A stretch of DNA of 28,344 nucleotides from Methanoregula sp. UBA276 (GCA_002508495.1 DANA01000109.1:21661-50004), one strand, 5' to 3'. Positions 7,935 through 15,064 are shown, counted from the stretch's first letter. Notes: generated by a model not told the origin, from the letters alone. Numbers and translations are program-made.

Positions 7935-8855
7935 TTATGCCCGGTTATTGGACTCGGACAGGGGGAAATACTGCTGGTAAACCTGCCTTCGTTCATCGAT
8001 ATCCGTGTGCAGGTAGATCTCGGTAGTCTTGATAGAAGTGTGCCCAAGATTCTCCTGGACAACCCGGAGATTCTTCGAGCGCTTGTAGAGTTCGCTTGCG
8101 TAGCTGTGACGGATCTTATGGGGTGTTATCCCGGAAGGAGCATAATGCTTGAAAATATGCTGGATTGCCCTCGATGAGATATGCTTTCCCTGCTGGCCGA
8201 CAAAGAGGGGACCGATAATCCGGGTACCGATAAATTGGAGAATATCCGCAAGGGTGTCCTCATCAACAAAAACGGTCCGGATCTTGTCACCCTTCCCTTT
8301 TATCCGGATCGTATGTTCATCAAAATCGATATCTTCGATATTCATATTGCATAGTTCTGAAACCCGCACACCCGTAGCATAAATGGTCCTGACGATTAGC
8401 TTGTCCCGCGGGTCTTCTATTGAATCAATAAGGCGCAGGACCTGGTTATGCTTGAGGTATTTTACCTCCTGCTGCTTGATACGGGGCCGGTCTATCCCGG
8501 TGAGGGGGTTTGTAGTAACTATCCCCTGCGAATAGAGAAACCGGTAAAACGAACTGAGCGTAGATATTATCCGGTGGAACGTTTTTGGTTTGTAAGTCTG
8601 CATGGTCGAGACAAAAGAGAGAAAATCATTGACAATGATTGGTGTGACTTCAACCGGAGTATCAAGCCGGGCGTTCTCAAAATCTTTCCAGTAGAAGACC
8701 AGCTTTGATACATCGGTATTGCGACGGAGCCAGACATAGTACCCAAAATTTTTAATTACCTGTTCATAGCTATCCAGCGTGCGGGGAGAGTAGTTACGCA
8801 TCCGCAGGTAGTTTCGGTAGCTCTTGAGCCATTCCGAAAAATACCCGCTTTCCAT
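7935..8855 (-). CDS. Xer-type tyrosine recombinase / integrase
   Basis: A 306-residue tyrosine recombinase. An N-terminal core-binding (SAM-like) domain covers about residues 5-110. The catalytic domain covers 130-295 with a complete active site: Arg164 (ATGVRVSEL), Lys189 region (KGKGDK), His246-x-x-Arg249 (HKIRH), His272 (LGHTS) and the nucleophile Tyr281 (TTEIYLHT). It cuts and rejoins DNA at specific sites through a 3'-phosphotyrosine intermediate. Length and motif spacing match XerA, the archaeal XerC/D-like protein that resolves chromosome dimers at dif, but integrases of small elements look alike. The surrounding gene-poor DNA favours a mobile or accessory role, though that is inference. 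A palindrome sits at its promoter, and T-runs follow the stop directly. Confidence 0.9.
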   Translation of the reverse strand: MESGYFSEWLKSYRNYLRMRNYSPRTLDSYEQVIKNFGYYVWLRRNTDVSKLVFYWKDFENARLDTPVEVTPIIVNDFLSFVSTMQTYKPKTFHRIISTLSSFYRFLYSQGIVTTNPLTGIDRPRIKQQEVKYLKHNQVLRLIDSIEDPRDKLIVRTIYATGVRVSELCNMNIEDIDFDEHTIRIKGKGDKIRTVFVDEDTLADILQFIGTRIIGPLFVGQQGKHISSRAIQHIFKHYAPSGITPHKIRHSYASELYKRSKNLRVVQENLGHTSIKTTEIYLHTDIDERRQVYQQYFPLSESNNRA

Positions 8856-8876
8856 GCTCTATTCTTTCATATCTCA

Positions 8877-8885
8877 CGTAAATAA
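8877..8885 (-). promoter_or_regulatory. TATA box of the recombinase gene
   Basis: On the minus strand CTTTATTTA lies about 25-30 bases before the ATG at 8855, so the transcript would have a very short or no leader. This agrees with the lack of a clear Shine-Dalgarno. Confidence 0.5.
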
Positions 8886-8892
8886 AGGTTTG

Positions 8893-8912
8893 CGCAGAAT
8901 AGACATTCTGCG
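8893..8912. repeat. perfect inverted repeat upstream of the recombinase promoter
   Basis: CGCAGAAT - AGAC - ATTCTGCG: two perfect 8-base arms around a 4-base spacer, directly behind the putative TATA box of the recombinase gene and where a BRE would lie. It may be an operator for autoregulation, or a recombinase-binding site: arms around a short spacer are the layout of Xer/integrase core sites, though dif arms are usually 11 bases with a 6-base spacer. Confidence 0.7.
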
Positions 8913-9582
8913 AAGTCCCCATTTTCCGATTGCCCGCCGGATTATGGATTGTTTTTTCAAAGAATCCTGAATTGAAGAACTGAATTCCAATTATCAAAAA
9001 ACACGACCGATTACGCGCTGACCCCCATTTCTACTGGAATTTGCCAAATGATCAACTGTATTCAAAACGGGGTTTTTTTCATTTGGGGGTATGAAATCCC
9101 TGTTCCCCAGGATAAACGCCAACAGAAACGCCCTGTGAGCATCTAACGACGGAGAAATTCCATGAACGGCTTATGAAAAGAATAAAAGGACATGAACCAT
9201 GAAGAGAAAAGACCAGGGTTGCTAATCGTCCCTTTTCAACAAGAACAGATCAATTGGACAGCATTCAGATATCGGTCCAGATTTGATTTTTAAATTCTGT
9301 ACGGGACAATTTCGGAACCACACAGATAAGCCGACAATGCCATCAGAAGTTTTGTACCAGCATCATCCGAATAACCATTATCGGTACGAAGATAAAACCG
9401 ATGACCCGTGAAAACCTTCTTTAAAAAACAAAATACTCTTTTACGCTCTTTTGTGTTTCGCTCCTTGCACATATTGAAAATCCGATTGCAGGTATGAGGT
9501 ATAACCATACCAGACCCCGACGTCCTATGACCATGAACTTTCCATCCAGGGTAGGAGAGAAATTGGCAACAGGAGGAGCATC
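8913..9582. other. intergenic stretch without a convincing gene
   Basis: About 670 bases. Short readings on both strands exist, for example a 72-codon minus-strand one at 9290-9508 without RBS, but none has a recognisable motif. Two TATA-like tracts near 9417-9426 and 9436-9441 could serve the small ORF at 9583. No clear repeats are seen. Confidence 0.5.
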
Positions 9583-9813
9583 ATGTATATGGTAGATATT
9601 TTTTTATTAAAAGCAAGATTATCATACCGTTCGAAGGGGGGGTTGAGCACGCTGATTGCGATGCCTGCCACCGATCCCGACAGGGCGGGGCGCCTTCGCG
9701 ACGACTTCAACGACTTTTTACCTCTCGTCCAGGTTTTTTTGCTCTGCAGTATCCATAATTCACCCAATACCAGGGCCTTTTTATCAATAAACGGTGGTTT
9801 TCGTCGTTCTTAG
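9583..9813 (+). CDS. possible small protein with a strong RBS
   Basis: A 76-codon ORF preceded by AGGAGG at 9571-9576, six bases before the ATG, the best Shine-Dalgarno in the gene-poor region. Residues about 13-45 are charged and soluble (LSYRSKGGLSTLIAMPATD, then DPDRAGRLRDDFNDF) and coded by a conspicuously GC-rich patch at 9635-9720. The tail is hydrophobic and less protein-like. I do not recognise the family. A T7 tract lies inside the reading at 9732-9738. It may be a real small gene, or a 5' remnant of a larger gene whose natural frame is lost after about residue 48. Confidence 0.4.
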   Translation: MYMVDIFLLKARLSYRSKGGLSTLIAMPATDPDRAGRLRDDFNDFLPLVQVFLLCSIHNSPNTRAFLSINGGFRRS

Positions 9814-9923
9814 GTAAGCGCCCGTTCATGTGTGTCTTAAGGAGATGGAAAAACCTGTTTCTTAAAAAAACATACAAATGACTCTTCCCCGAAGAAAAAA
9901 ACCGCAGTATACAGAGATTGGAT

Positions 9924-9948
9924 ATGGAAATGGAATTTCCATTTCCAT
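9924..9948. repeat. 25-bp perfect palindrome
   Basis: Two perfect 12-base arms (ATGGAAATGGAA and its complement) around a single central T. It lies 38 bases before the ATG of a 33-codon ORF. Within each arm GGAAAT/GGAA is itself repeated, so the site reads as four related half-sites. This suits a dimer- or tetramer-binding operator. Confidence 0.8.
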
Positions 9949-9985
9949 TTTGTGAACCGGTTACCAGAAACATCGAGGGGATTTC

Positions 9986-10087
9986 ATGAAAAAACAATAC
10001 AATTTGCTGAAATTGACAAACGGTACGAATGGACGTATGCACATTAACCTGCTATCAGCCGAACATTGCGGAATAGTCAATGATTAA
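9986..10087 (+). CDS. possible 33-residue protein
   Basis: ATG at 9986 is preceded by GAGGGG at 9975-9980, five bases upstream, and reads 33 codons (MKKQYNLLKLTNGTNGRM...) to TAA. It is too short for family recognition. A 25-bp palindrome lies 38 bases upstream where an operator would be expected. The strong RBS and palindrome are the only support; the reading itself is too short to judge codon bias. Confidence 0.35.
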   Translation: MKKQYNLLKLTNGTNGRMHINLLSAEHCGIVND

Positions 10088-10149
10088 ACCCGTTTCATTT
10101 TCACCATACCAAATGAACCTGACTTACACAATCGGCGTTACAGAGCCGG

Positions 10150-10600
10150 GAAATTCATAAATTTCCTATATTTTCAGACGAAGATAATGGAGATTGGAAA
10201 AATCTCTTGTATCTAATGTGACCTGCAAAAACTTAAGAATTAATAATTTTTTGTATTCCAATCTTTATCGAAAATGACATTTTCACAAGAATAATCAAAT
10301 TATTGATTTTCACGACAATAAATACAAAATCAAATTAATAGGATTTCAAATTTACATCTAATGAAATTACAATATCCAATGTTTTGAAAATTATGACATT
10401 TCATTTCCACGATTACGTAACAAAAATGGGTAAATTTAAAAAAATCAAATTTAAGAAGATACAGGTAACAAAAAGATTTTCCTTACAAATGTTTTTAATT
10501 CATCATCGAAAAGTGTATTTTTAACAATATTTAAATTGCAAATTTACGGAGTGAAAAAAAGTGATTTGAATTTTTTCAAAAAAAATCATTGTGAGAACAC
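10150..10600. other. AT-rich gene-free stretch
   Basis: About 450 bases of strongly AT-rich sequence without an ORF of note on either strand. It resembles the stretch at 6860-7500 in composition, with poly-A/T tracts and many TATA-like words. A short word ATTTACGGAGTGAA near 10541-10554 recalls ATTTAAGGAGTGAA at 7345-7358, both RBS-like and both followed by almost no reading frame. Confidence 0.5.
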
Positions 10601-10747
10601 CCCCGTATGCATCCGAAGGACTTGTTTCCAGGGATTTTCACCAGAATCCTGGGAAATCAAAAAAGAATGAAGGGAATTTCATTGATCGGGAACCCCATGA
10701 ATGATTTTAGAGGATTACTAATATCCCCCGTTTCTCGGCATCAATAC

Positions 10748-10769
10748 GACTCCTGAGAGTCCGGTTTTT
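10748..10769 (+). terminator. hairpin followed by T-run
   Basis: GACTC - CTGA - GAGTC (10748-10761), then CGG and T5, looks like a small intrinsic terminator on the plus strand. Just upstream, 10608-10740 is a relatively GC-rich island containing an imperfect 12-base dyad (TTTCCAGGGATT / AATCCTGGGAAA) and a TCATT/AATGA dyad. A short plus-strand RNA ending here is possible. Confidence 0.35.
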
Positions 10770-10787
10770 CATGACAAATGACTATTC

Positions 10788-11291
10788 TCATTTTATTCGA
10801 TTAACAAGCAAATACCCCGCTCCAACGAATACACCAATTGCCATGGCCTGAAACATTTCTGGCGCAACATCCGGGGATTTTCATTTCATATACCGTTTTT
10901 ATCACACCCGATGCCCATTCAAATAGATCTTTAGTCTTCGGGGAAATTCTATGGATTATGCTCCGTTTTGTAATTACTCCAATATTGCAAGGATTTCGGA
11001 TAATGACAGAACAGTTTCTGTTCCCTGATATAAACCATATGTTGCTATACATAAGATGGCAAAATTCCGTTCGTTTTTGAAGAGAGATGGGAGAAAATTG
11101 GCAGATAGGTATAGTCCAAGCGTTGCCAGGTTCGACCGCCAGATCCCACTTGGAGAAAATGGAGATAACGAGATACATTCACCTAATCCGGGCATACATC
11201 GAGAAAAAACGCATTCCGCAATCCTGCGTTTATTGCTGTACTTTTCGGTACAGCACACGGGAAAAATATGGATAACAAACTTACCCCCCAT
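10788..11291 (-). pseudogene. frameshifted remnant of a membrane protein gene
   Basis: Three consecutive minus-strand frames carry protein-like sequence that cannot be read in one frame. Frame one (to about 10974) contains hydrophobic helices such as LATLGLYLSANFLPSLF and FAILCIATYGLYQG. Frame two continues with ISPKTKDLFEWASGVIKTVY. Frame three ends with PEMFQAMAIGVFVGAGYLLV and a short basic tail before TGA at 10788. The second shift is explained by one extra A in the run at GAAATGAAAATCCCC. This looks like a decayed small membrane protein; the family is not recognised. Sequencing error in homopolymers is the alternative explanation. Confidence 0.4.
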
Positions 11292-11407
11292 AATTATTGA
11301 AAAGTCCTGGACTCATGAGATCAAAACAACGGGCAGTTTTTGCCTGAACCCCAAAAAGCGCAGACTATCATTAATCCTGTAGAATCCCGCGGTTCTTACC
11401 CTGTTTT

Positions 11408-11659
11408 TCACCACACTATGCACCGAGATCCGCCCATGGCTCCGGTAAAAATGTGCAACGGACATATCTCATCAGATCGCTCGCGAGTATAGGCATGGCA
11501 CAATGAAATCATACTGACCTGAGTTATTCTATTTTCAAAACCGTTTGCCTGCCCCACATTGTGGACCAAATCCATAACGGAATCATCATAAAATGCAAGA
11601 GGTAAGTTTCGTAAAAAATATGGCGCTACACCAATAGTAGGAAATTCAATTATCAGCAA
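11408..11659 (-). pseudogene. possible gene fragment, unrecognised
   Basis: An 83-codon minus-strand reading (start at 11659, no clear RBS) with balanced, protein-like composition, for example FPTIGVAPYFLRNLPLAFYD and QANGFENRITQV. It stops abruptly after a Cys-Ile-Val-Trp. Upstream the frame is closed. It may be another piece of decayed DNA in this interval or a chance reading. Confidence 0.22.
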
Positions 11660-11732
11660 AATTGTCCTAGCTGCCTACGATGAACGTTTCTTTGTTGAAG
11701 TGCGAAGATGATGAATAATTACGTCAGGGTGC

Positions 11733-11880
11733 AAAAAACAAAAAACCACCTTGCCCGGGTGCGACCCAACGAGGCGTCGCACAGACCCCCATCAGGGGGT
11801 GGGAATCCCTGTAAAGCAGGAATTTTTAGGCGGCAGCCCCTATCGCCATGGTTGGCAGGAACGTAATTTGCCAACGAGAT
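11733..11880 (-). ncRNA. predicted structured RNA, copy-unique (RNA 1)
   Basis: A GC-rich island inside AT-rich DNA with five consecutive stems. These are GTTGGCA/TGCCAAC (11851-11857 with 11869-11875), GGCG/CGCC (11829-11832 with 11844-11847), a weak CCTG/CAGG (about 11808-11820), a 6-bp stem closed by ATCA (11785-11790 with 11795-11800) and GTGCGAC/GTCGCAC (11759-11765 with 11776-11782). On the minus strand CCTTTTATTT (11901-11910) lies about 25 bases before 11880, as an archaeal TATA box should, and the other end runs into T6-G-T6 (11745 to 11733). A transcript of about 145 nt is predicted. No ORF fits and I recognise no known RNA family. Confidence 0.5.
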
Positions 11881-11900
11881 GATGACGGTTTTACTTCCTG

Positions 11901-11910
11901 AAATAAAAGG
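11901..11910 (-). promoter_or_regulatory. TATA-like box for predicted RNA 1
   Basis: Minus-strand CCTTTTATTT, about 25 bases upstream of the start of the structured island. Supported by spacing only. Confidence 0.35.
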
Positions 11911-12035
11911 ATGAATCCGAAAACCCGTCTATAGTTACCCTGTTTGGATTTCATTGCAACCGGTTTTTTTGGAACGGAAACTCATCATTTCAATGAGGTA
12001 AGTTCACATCATCCTCAATGGGAGAACGACCAAAA

Positions 12036-12180
12036 TTTTAAAAAACACGCTTACATTCAGTAAGACATCGCACCACACTAATGTGGTGCCCCCGGTTGCG
12101 ATCACGATCTCCGGGCTAACCCCATCCTATTACCCTGCATCCCGTCCCATGGACGAGAGATAAATTGGGGTTTGGGGGGA
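12036..12180 (-). ncRNA. predicted structured RNA (RNA 2)
   Basis: A second GC-rich island with four clear stems: AACCCCA/TGGGGTT (12118-12124 with 12166-12172) enclosing CGTCC/GGACG (12143-12147 with 12151-12155); CCCGG/CCGGG (12091-12095 with 12111-12115); a perfect 8-bp GCACCACA/TGTGGTGC with CTAA loop (12070-12077 with 12082-12089); and CTTAC/GTAAG (12050-12054 with 12060-12064). On the minus strand the last stem is followed by T6 (12045-12040), an intrinsic-terminator layout, and ATTAATATTC at 12201-12210 gives a TATA box about 25 bases before 12180. Predicted length is about 145 nt. It lies directly upstream of RNA 1 in the same orientation. Confidence 0.5.
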
Positions 12181-12200
12181 GCATCATTCTAGGCTGAAGT

Positions 12201-12210
12201 GAATATTAAT
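12201..12210 (-). promoter_or_regulatory. TATA-like box for predicted RNA 2
   Basis: Minus-strand ATTAATATTC, placed about 25 bases before the start of the second structured island. Supported by spacing only. Confidence 0.35.
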
Positions 12211-12283
12211 CACGCTTACAAAAACCCTTTTCATTCTCTTTCCGACGTGAAATCGGCCAGGTTAACGCCATCATCTGCACACA

Positions 12284-12377
12284 TTTTTATAAACAATAAA
12301 CCGCATAATGCTATACAATAAATCGGATTTTTTGATAAAACCCCCGAACCTGCATAAAAAACCGGGACTTTACGGAG
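12284..12377 (+). promoter_or_regulatory. promoter region and RBS of the 12385 operon
   Basis: TTTTTATAAA at about 12284-12293 is a good TATA box, and ACGGAG at 12373-12378 is the Shine-Dalgarno for the ATG at 12385. The leader would be about 70 bases. Confidence 0.4.
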
Positions 12378-12384
12378 CCACACT

Positions 12385-13257
12385 ATGGATGACACCCGAA
12401 TTACCCAGGAGATCAACAAGTATAAAAAATTCAAAAAAGTTGACGGGGCGACGTACCGAAAAGTCAACCAGTTCCTGAGAAAACGCACCTATATCACCGC
12501 ACGCGAATGGGCACTTGCCCGGTTATGCACAGATTTCCGCACATCCGGAGGTGCAGAGATGACCTTTATCGGCCAGAACCTCCCCGAACTGGTTCCATTC
12601 ATGGAGGACACCTATTCGCCGCAGGCAGTAAACCAGGCGAGAAACTCATTTAAAAAGAAAGTCCGAAAGGCCAGTTCTACATTTTTTTATGGTGCAATGT
12701 GCGGGTTCTTTACCACAGATGAACTGGACGATCTCCTTTTTGAAGCAAGTGAGGTTGCCCGGTTTCTGCTGGAAGTTGAGGGGACTACTCTTGACATTGA
12801 TGAAGAGATAGACATTGAAGATCGCATTACCCAGGTCATGAGAGGGGTGGGGGAAGCGGCAAAAACCATCCTGAAAACCCGAAGTGTGGATATGGATCCC
12901 GCAAAACAGACCAACCCGCTCGTGAGGGAAAAACAAGAAGATTCCGAAGAAAAATTTCCCCTTCCGGTTCAGGACATACCGCTTGCTGATGCGAACGCGG
13001 TCCAGGATATAAAAATTTCAGATACTCCAGCGAAAAAATATCCGGAAACCACCTCCACCACAGGCTCGGCCGAAGATGTTCCCCCACCCATACCGCCAGA
13101 CAGCCGGGAAATACCACGGTATGAGAATTCAATGCTACATCCACCATCAGCATTGACGGTGATTTCTCCTGCAGAAATGCCCGGCAAAGAAGAGCTGGTT
13201 CCTGCAAACGAACAGGATGAACCTGATAAAAACGAGATGAACGCGGAGGACCAATGA
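12385..13257 (+). CDS. unknown protein with folded N-terminal and disordered C-terminal half
   Basis: A 290-residue acidic protein I do not recognise. Residues 1-170 look folded and helical: a basic start (EINKYKKFKKVDGATYRKVNQFLRK), a hydrophobic core around SSTFFYGAMCGFFTTDELDDLLFEASEVARFLL (93-125) and an acidic patch EEIDIEDR. From about 175 to the end the sequence is rich in Pro, Glu, Asp and Ser (VPPPIPPDSRE and similar) and is probably disordered. No signal peptide is visible. The start has an ACGGAG Shine-Dalgarno. The stop overlaps the mobB start as ATGA, so it is translationally coupled to mobB and probably co-transcribed with the mutase gene. This suggests a partner in cofactor or sugar metabolism, but nothing in the sequence proves it. 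Confidence 0.8.
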   Translation: MDDTRITQEINKYKKFKKVDGATYRKVNQFLRKRTYITAREWALARLCTDFRTSGGAEMTFIGQNLPELVPFMEDTYSPQAVNQARNSFKKKVRKASSTFFYGAMCGFFTTDELDDLLFEASEVARFLLEVEGTTLDIDEEIDIEDRITQVMRGVGEAAKTILKTRSVDMDPAKQTNPLVREKQEDSEEKFPLPVQDIPLADANAVQDIKISDTPAKKYPETTSTTGSAEDVPPPIPPDSREIPRYENSMLHPPSALTVISPAEMPGKEELVPANEQDEPDKNEMNAEDQ

Positions 13258-13673
13258 AAATAATCCAGGTCGTTGGCCGGTCAAATTCCGGCAAAACAAC
13301 ATTTATCAGAAATCTTGTCCCGGTGCTGAAAGAACGAGGGACGGTTGCTGTCATAAAACATTTGGGCGATCACGAATACCATTTGGAACCGGGAAAAGAT
13401 ACTACCCTTTTTTTTGATGCCGGGGCAGATGTCGCAATTGGGATCGATTCCCAAAAATCCGTTGCTGTGATACGGAAGAACACCCTGGAGAGCATGCTTG
13501 ACCAGCTTCTTGAACAGCAGATTGATTTCGTGATAATTGAAGGGTTTAAACAAAAACCATTTCCAAAAATTGTTATCGGCAGTCTGACCATTGATCATTG
13601 CATCCTCAGGGACCCGGATTGCGATGATGTTGTTGCATCCCTGCATCACTTTGCCGAATATCCGGCACCATAA
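13254..13673 (+). CDS. mobB: molybdopterin-guanine dinucleotide synthesis protein MobB
   Basis: A 139-residue P-loop GTPase. The Walker A motif GRSNSGKTT is at residues 8-16, and the family pattern VIKHLGDHEYH (34-44) with DT..FFDAGAD follows. The Walker B-like strand FVIIEGFKQKPFPKIVI is at about 92-108. MobB assists MobA in attaching GMP to molybdopterin (or tungstopterin) and is thought to deliver nucleotide or cofactor to target enzymes. A methanogen needs this for formylmethanofuran dehydrogenase and formate dehydrogenase. The length is close to the GTPase domain alone. The gene overlaps its upstream neighbour by four bases and is followed 17 bases later by the mutase gene. Confidence 0.9.
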   Translation: MKIIQVVGRSNSGKTTFIRNLVPVLKERGTVAVIKHLGDHEYHLEPGKDTTLFFDAGADVAIGIDSQKSVAVIRKNTLESMLDQLLEQQIDFVIIEGFKQKPFPKIVIGSLTIDHCILRDPDCDDVVASLHHFAEYPAP

Positions 13674-13690
13674 CTACGAAGGAGACCTGC

Positions 13691-15064
13691 ATGACACCCC
13701 AAAAAATGGCTAAAAAACTCTTTGGAACAAACGGTGTGAGAGGAGTTATTGGAAAGGACATGACGCCCGAACTTGTCCTTTCCATTGGTGAAGCATTTGG
13801 TACGATGAGAAAAGGACAGATCGCCATTGGCCGGGACACCCGCACATCAGGAGAAACCCTCATGCATGCAGCAAAAGCGGGACTTCTCGCAACCGGATGT
13901 GATGTTGTTGACTGTGGAGTTCTTCCCACACCGGCCCTCCAGTATCTCGTGCGGGAGCAATTTGACGGCGGAGTCATGATCACCGCCTCGCACAACCCTC
14001 CAGAATACAATGGTGTCAAGATCATCGAGCCGGATGGTACTGAGATGGGCGATGAGGAAACGGTATGCCTGGAAAAGATCCTCTTCTCCCGCTCCTTCTC
14101 TCCCGTACCCTGGCAGCATGCAGGAAAAGTGACCCCCTCACCTGACCTTCTTGAGCATTACATCCACGCGATTACCAGTTCATTTCCTCCGGATATCGGC
14201 GCAGGAATAACCGTAGCAGTCGACCCGGGCTCAGGTCCTGCCTGCCTGACAACCCCCCGCATTCTTCAGGAAATCGGATGCCGGGTGGTTACAGTCAACG
14301 GTGTCATGGATGGGACATTTCCCGGAAGAATGCCGGAACCTTCCGTTGAAGGTCTCCGGAATCTTGCTGACCTTGTGGTAAGCAGCGGTGCTGCATTTGG
14401 CGTTGCCCATGACGGCGATGCAGACCGGGCAGTTTTTATTGATGAGACGGGTCAATTTGTAGAAGAAAACCAGGAGTTTGCCCTTGTTGCCCGGCACATC
14501 TGCCAGCACACACCCGGCACCATTGTCACACCGGTCAGCACCGGCCAGATTGTTGAAGAGGTGGCGCGAACCCAAAAATCCGATGTTGTTTATACACCGG
14601 TTGGCAGCATCTATGTTGCCCGGACCATGCGTTCCCTTCTTGACGAGGGGAAAAAGATTGTATTTGGCGGTGAAGGTAATGGCGGACTGATCTTTCCCGA
14701 CCACCAGTTCTGTCGTGACGGCGGTATGACTGCCGCCATGATGGTAGCTCTTCTTCAAGAGAGCAGGACCACGCTCTCAGAAGCCATCCGGCTGCTTCCC
14801 AGGCGCCATATCATCAAGGGGAAAATATCGGCTCCGAATGGGAGTAAAATACTTGAAAAACTCTCGACCGGATATGCGCGGGAACACATTGATGAGACAG
14901 ATGGTCTCAAACTGTACCGGAACAATTCGTGGGGGCTTGTCAGGGCCTCCGGCACAGAACCGATCATCCGGATTATTGTCGATGCAGACAACGAAAAAAA
15001 TGGTCTTCCCTTATACCAGGAACTTCTCGCCGCGGTTGAAACGTATAGCCGACAGGAAAAATAA
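13691..15064 (+). CDS. glmM: phosphoglucosamine mutase / phosphohexomutase
   Basis: A 457-residue alpha-D-phosphohexomutase with all signatures. TASHNP at 98-103 holds the phosphoserine Ser100. DGDADR at 241-246 is the Mg-binding loop, GEGNGG at 327-332 the sugar-specificity loop, and RASGTEPIIRI at 418-428 the phosphate-binding loop. The archaeal GlmM group interconverts glucosamine-6-P and glucosamine-1-P, toward UDP-GlcNAc for glycans; phosphomannomutase or phosphoglucomutase activity is the alternative, since archaeal members are often promiscuous. The GEGNGG loop, rather than GEMSGH, favours GlmM. The start is fixed by AAGGAG just upstream at about 13678-13684. It is downstream of mobB and probably in the same transcript. 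Confidence 0.9.
   Translation: MTPQKMAKKLFGTNGVRGVIGKDMTPELVLSIGEAFGTMRKGQIAIGRDTRTSGETLMHAAKAGLLATGCDVVDCGVLPTPALQYLVREQFDGGVMITASHNPPEYNGVKIIEPDGTEMGDEETVCLEKILFSRSFSPVPWQHAGKVTPSPDLLEHYIHAITSSFPPDIGAGITVAVDPGSGPACLTTPRILQEIGCRVVTVNGVMDGTFPGRMPEPSVEGLRNLADLVVSSGAAFGVAHDGDADRAVFIDETGQFVEENQEFALVARHICQHTPGTIVTPVSTGQIVEEVARTQKSDVVYTPVGSIYVARTMRSLLDEGKKIVFGGEGNGGLIFPDHQFCRDGGMTAAMMVALLQESRTTLSEAIRLLPRRHIIKGKISAPNGSKILEKLSTGYAREHIDETDGLKLYRNNSWGLVRASGTEPIIRIIVDADNEKNGLPLYQELLAAVETYSRQEK

Noticed and set aside
6140..8855. Integration of an element into tRNA-Gln by the nearby recombinase
   Set aside because: The tRNA 3' end points away from the recombinase, and no second copy of the tRNA 3' segment was found in the window.
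7935..8912. dif site at the recombinase promoter palindrome
   Set aside because: Arms are 8 bases with a 4-base spacer and GC-rich, unlike the 11-6-11 AT-rich layout of known dif sites; kept only as operator or unknown site.
9290..9508. Minus-strand 72-codon reading with a TDNGY word recalling DDE integrases
   Set aside because: No RBS, no other transposase motifs, too short; the word alone is chance level.
11056..11382. Plus-strand 108-codon reading opposite the remnant
   Set aside because: The minus strand has hydrophobic helices and a natural C terminus; the plus reading has no RBS and no family features.
11876..11920. C/D-box guide RNA suggested by ATGATGA and CTGA 12 bases apart on the plus strand
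   Set aside because: Good C' and D boxes are missing, and the segment overlaps the promoter region predicted for RNA 1 on the other strand.
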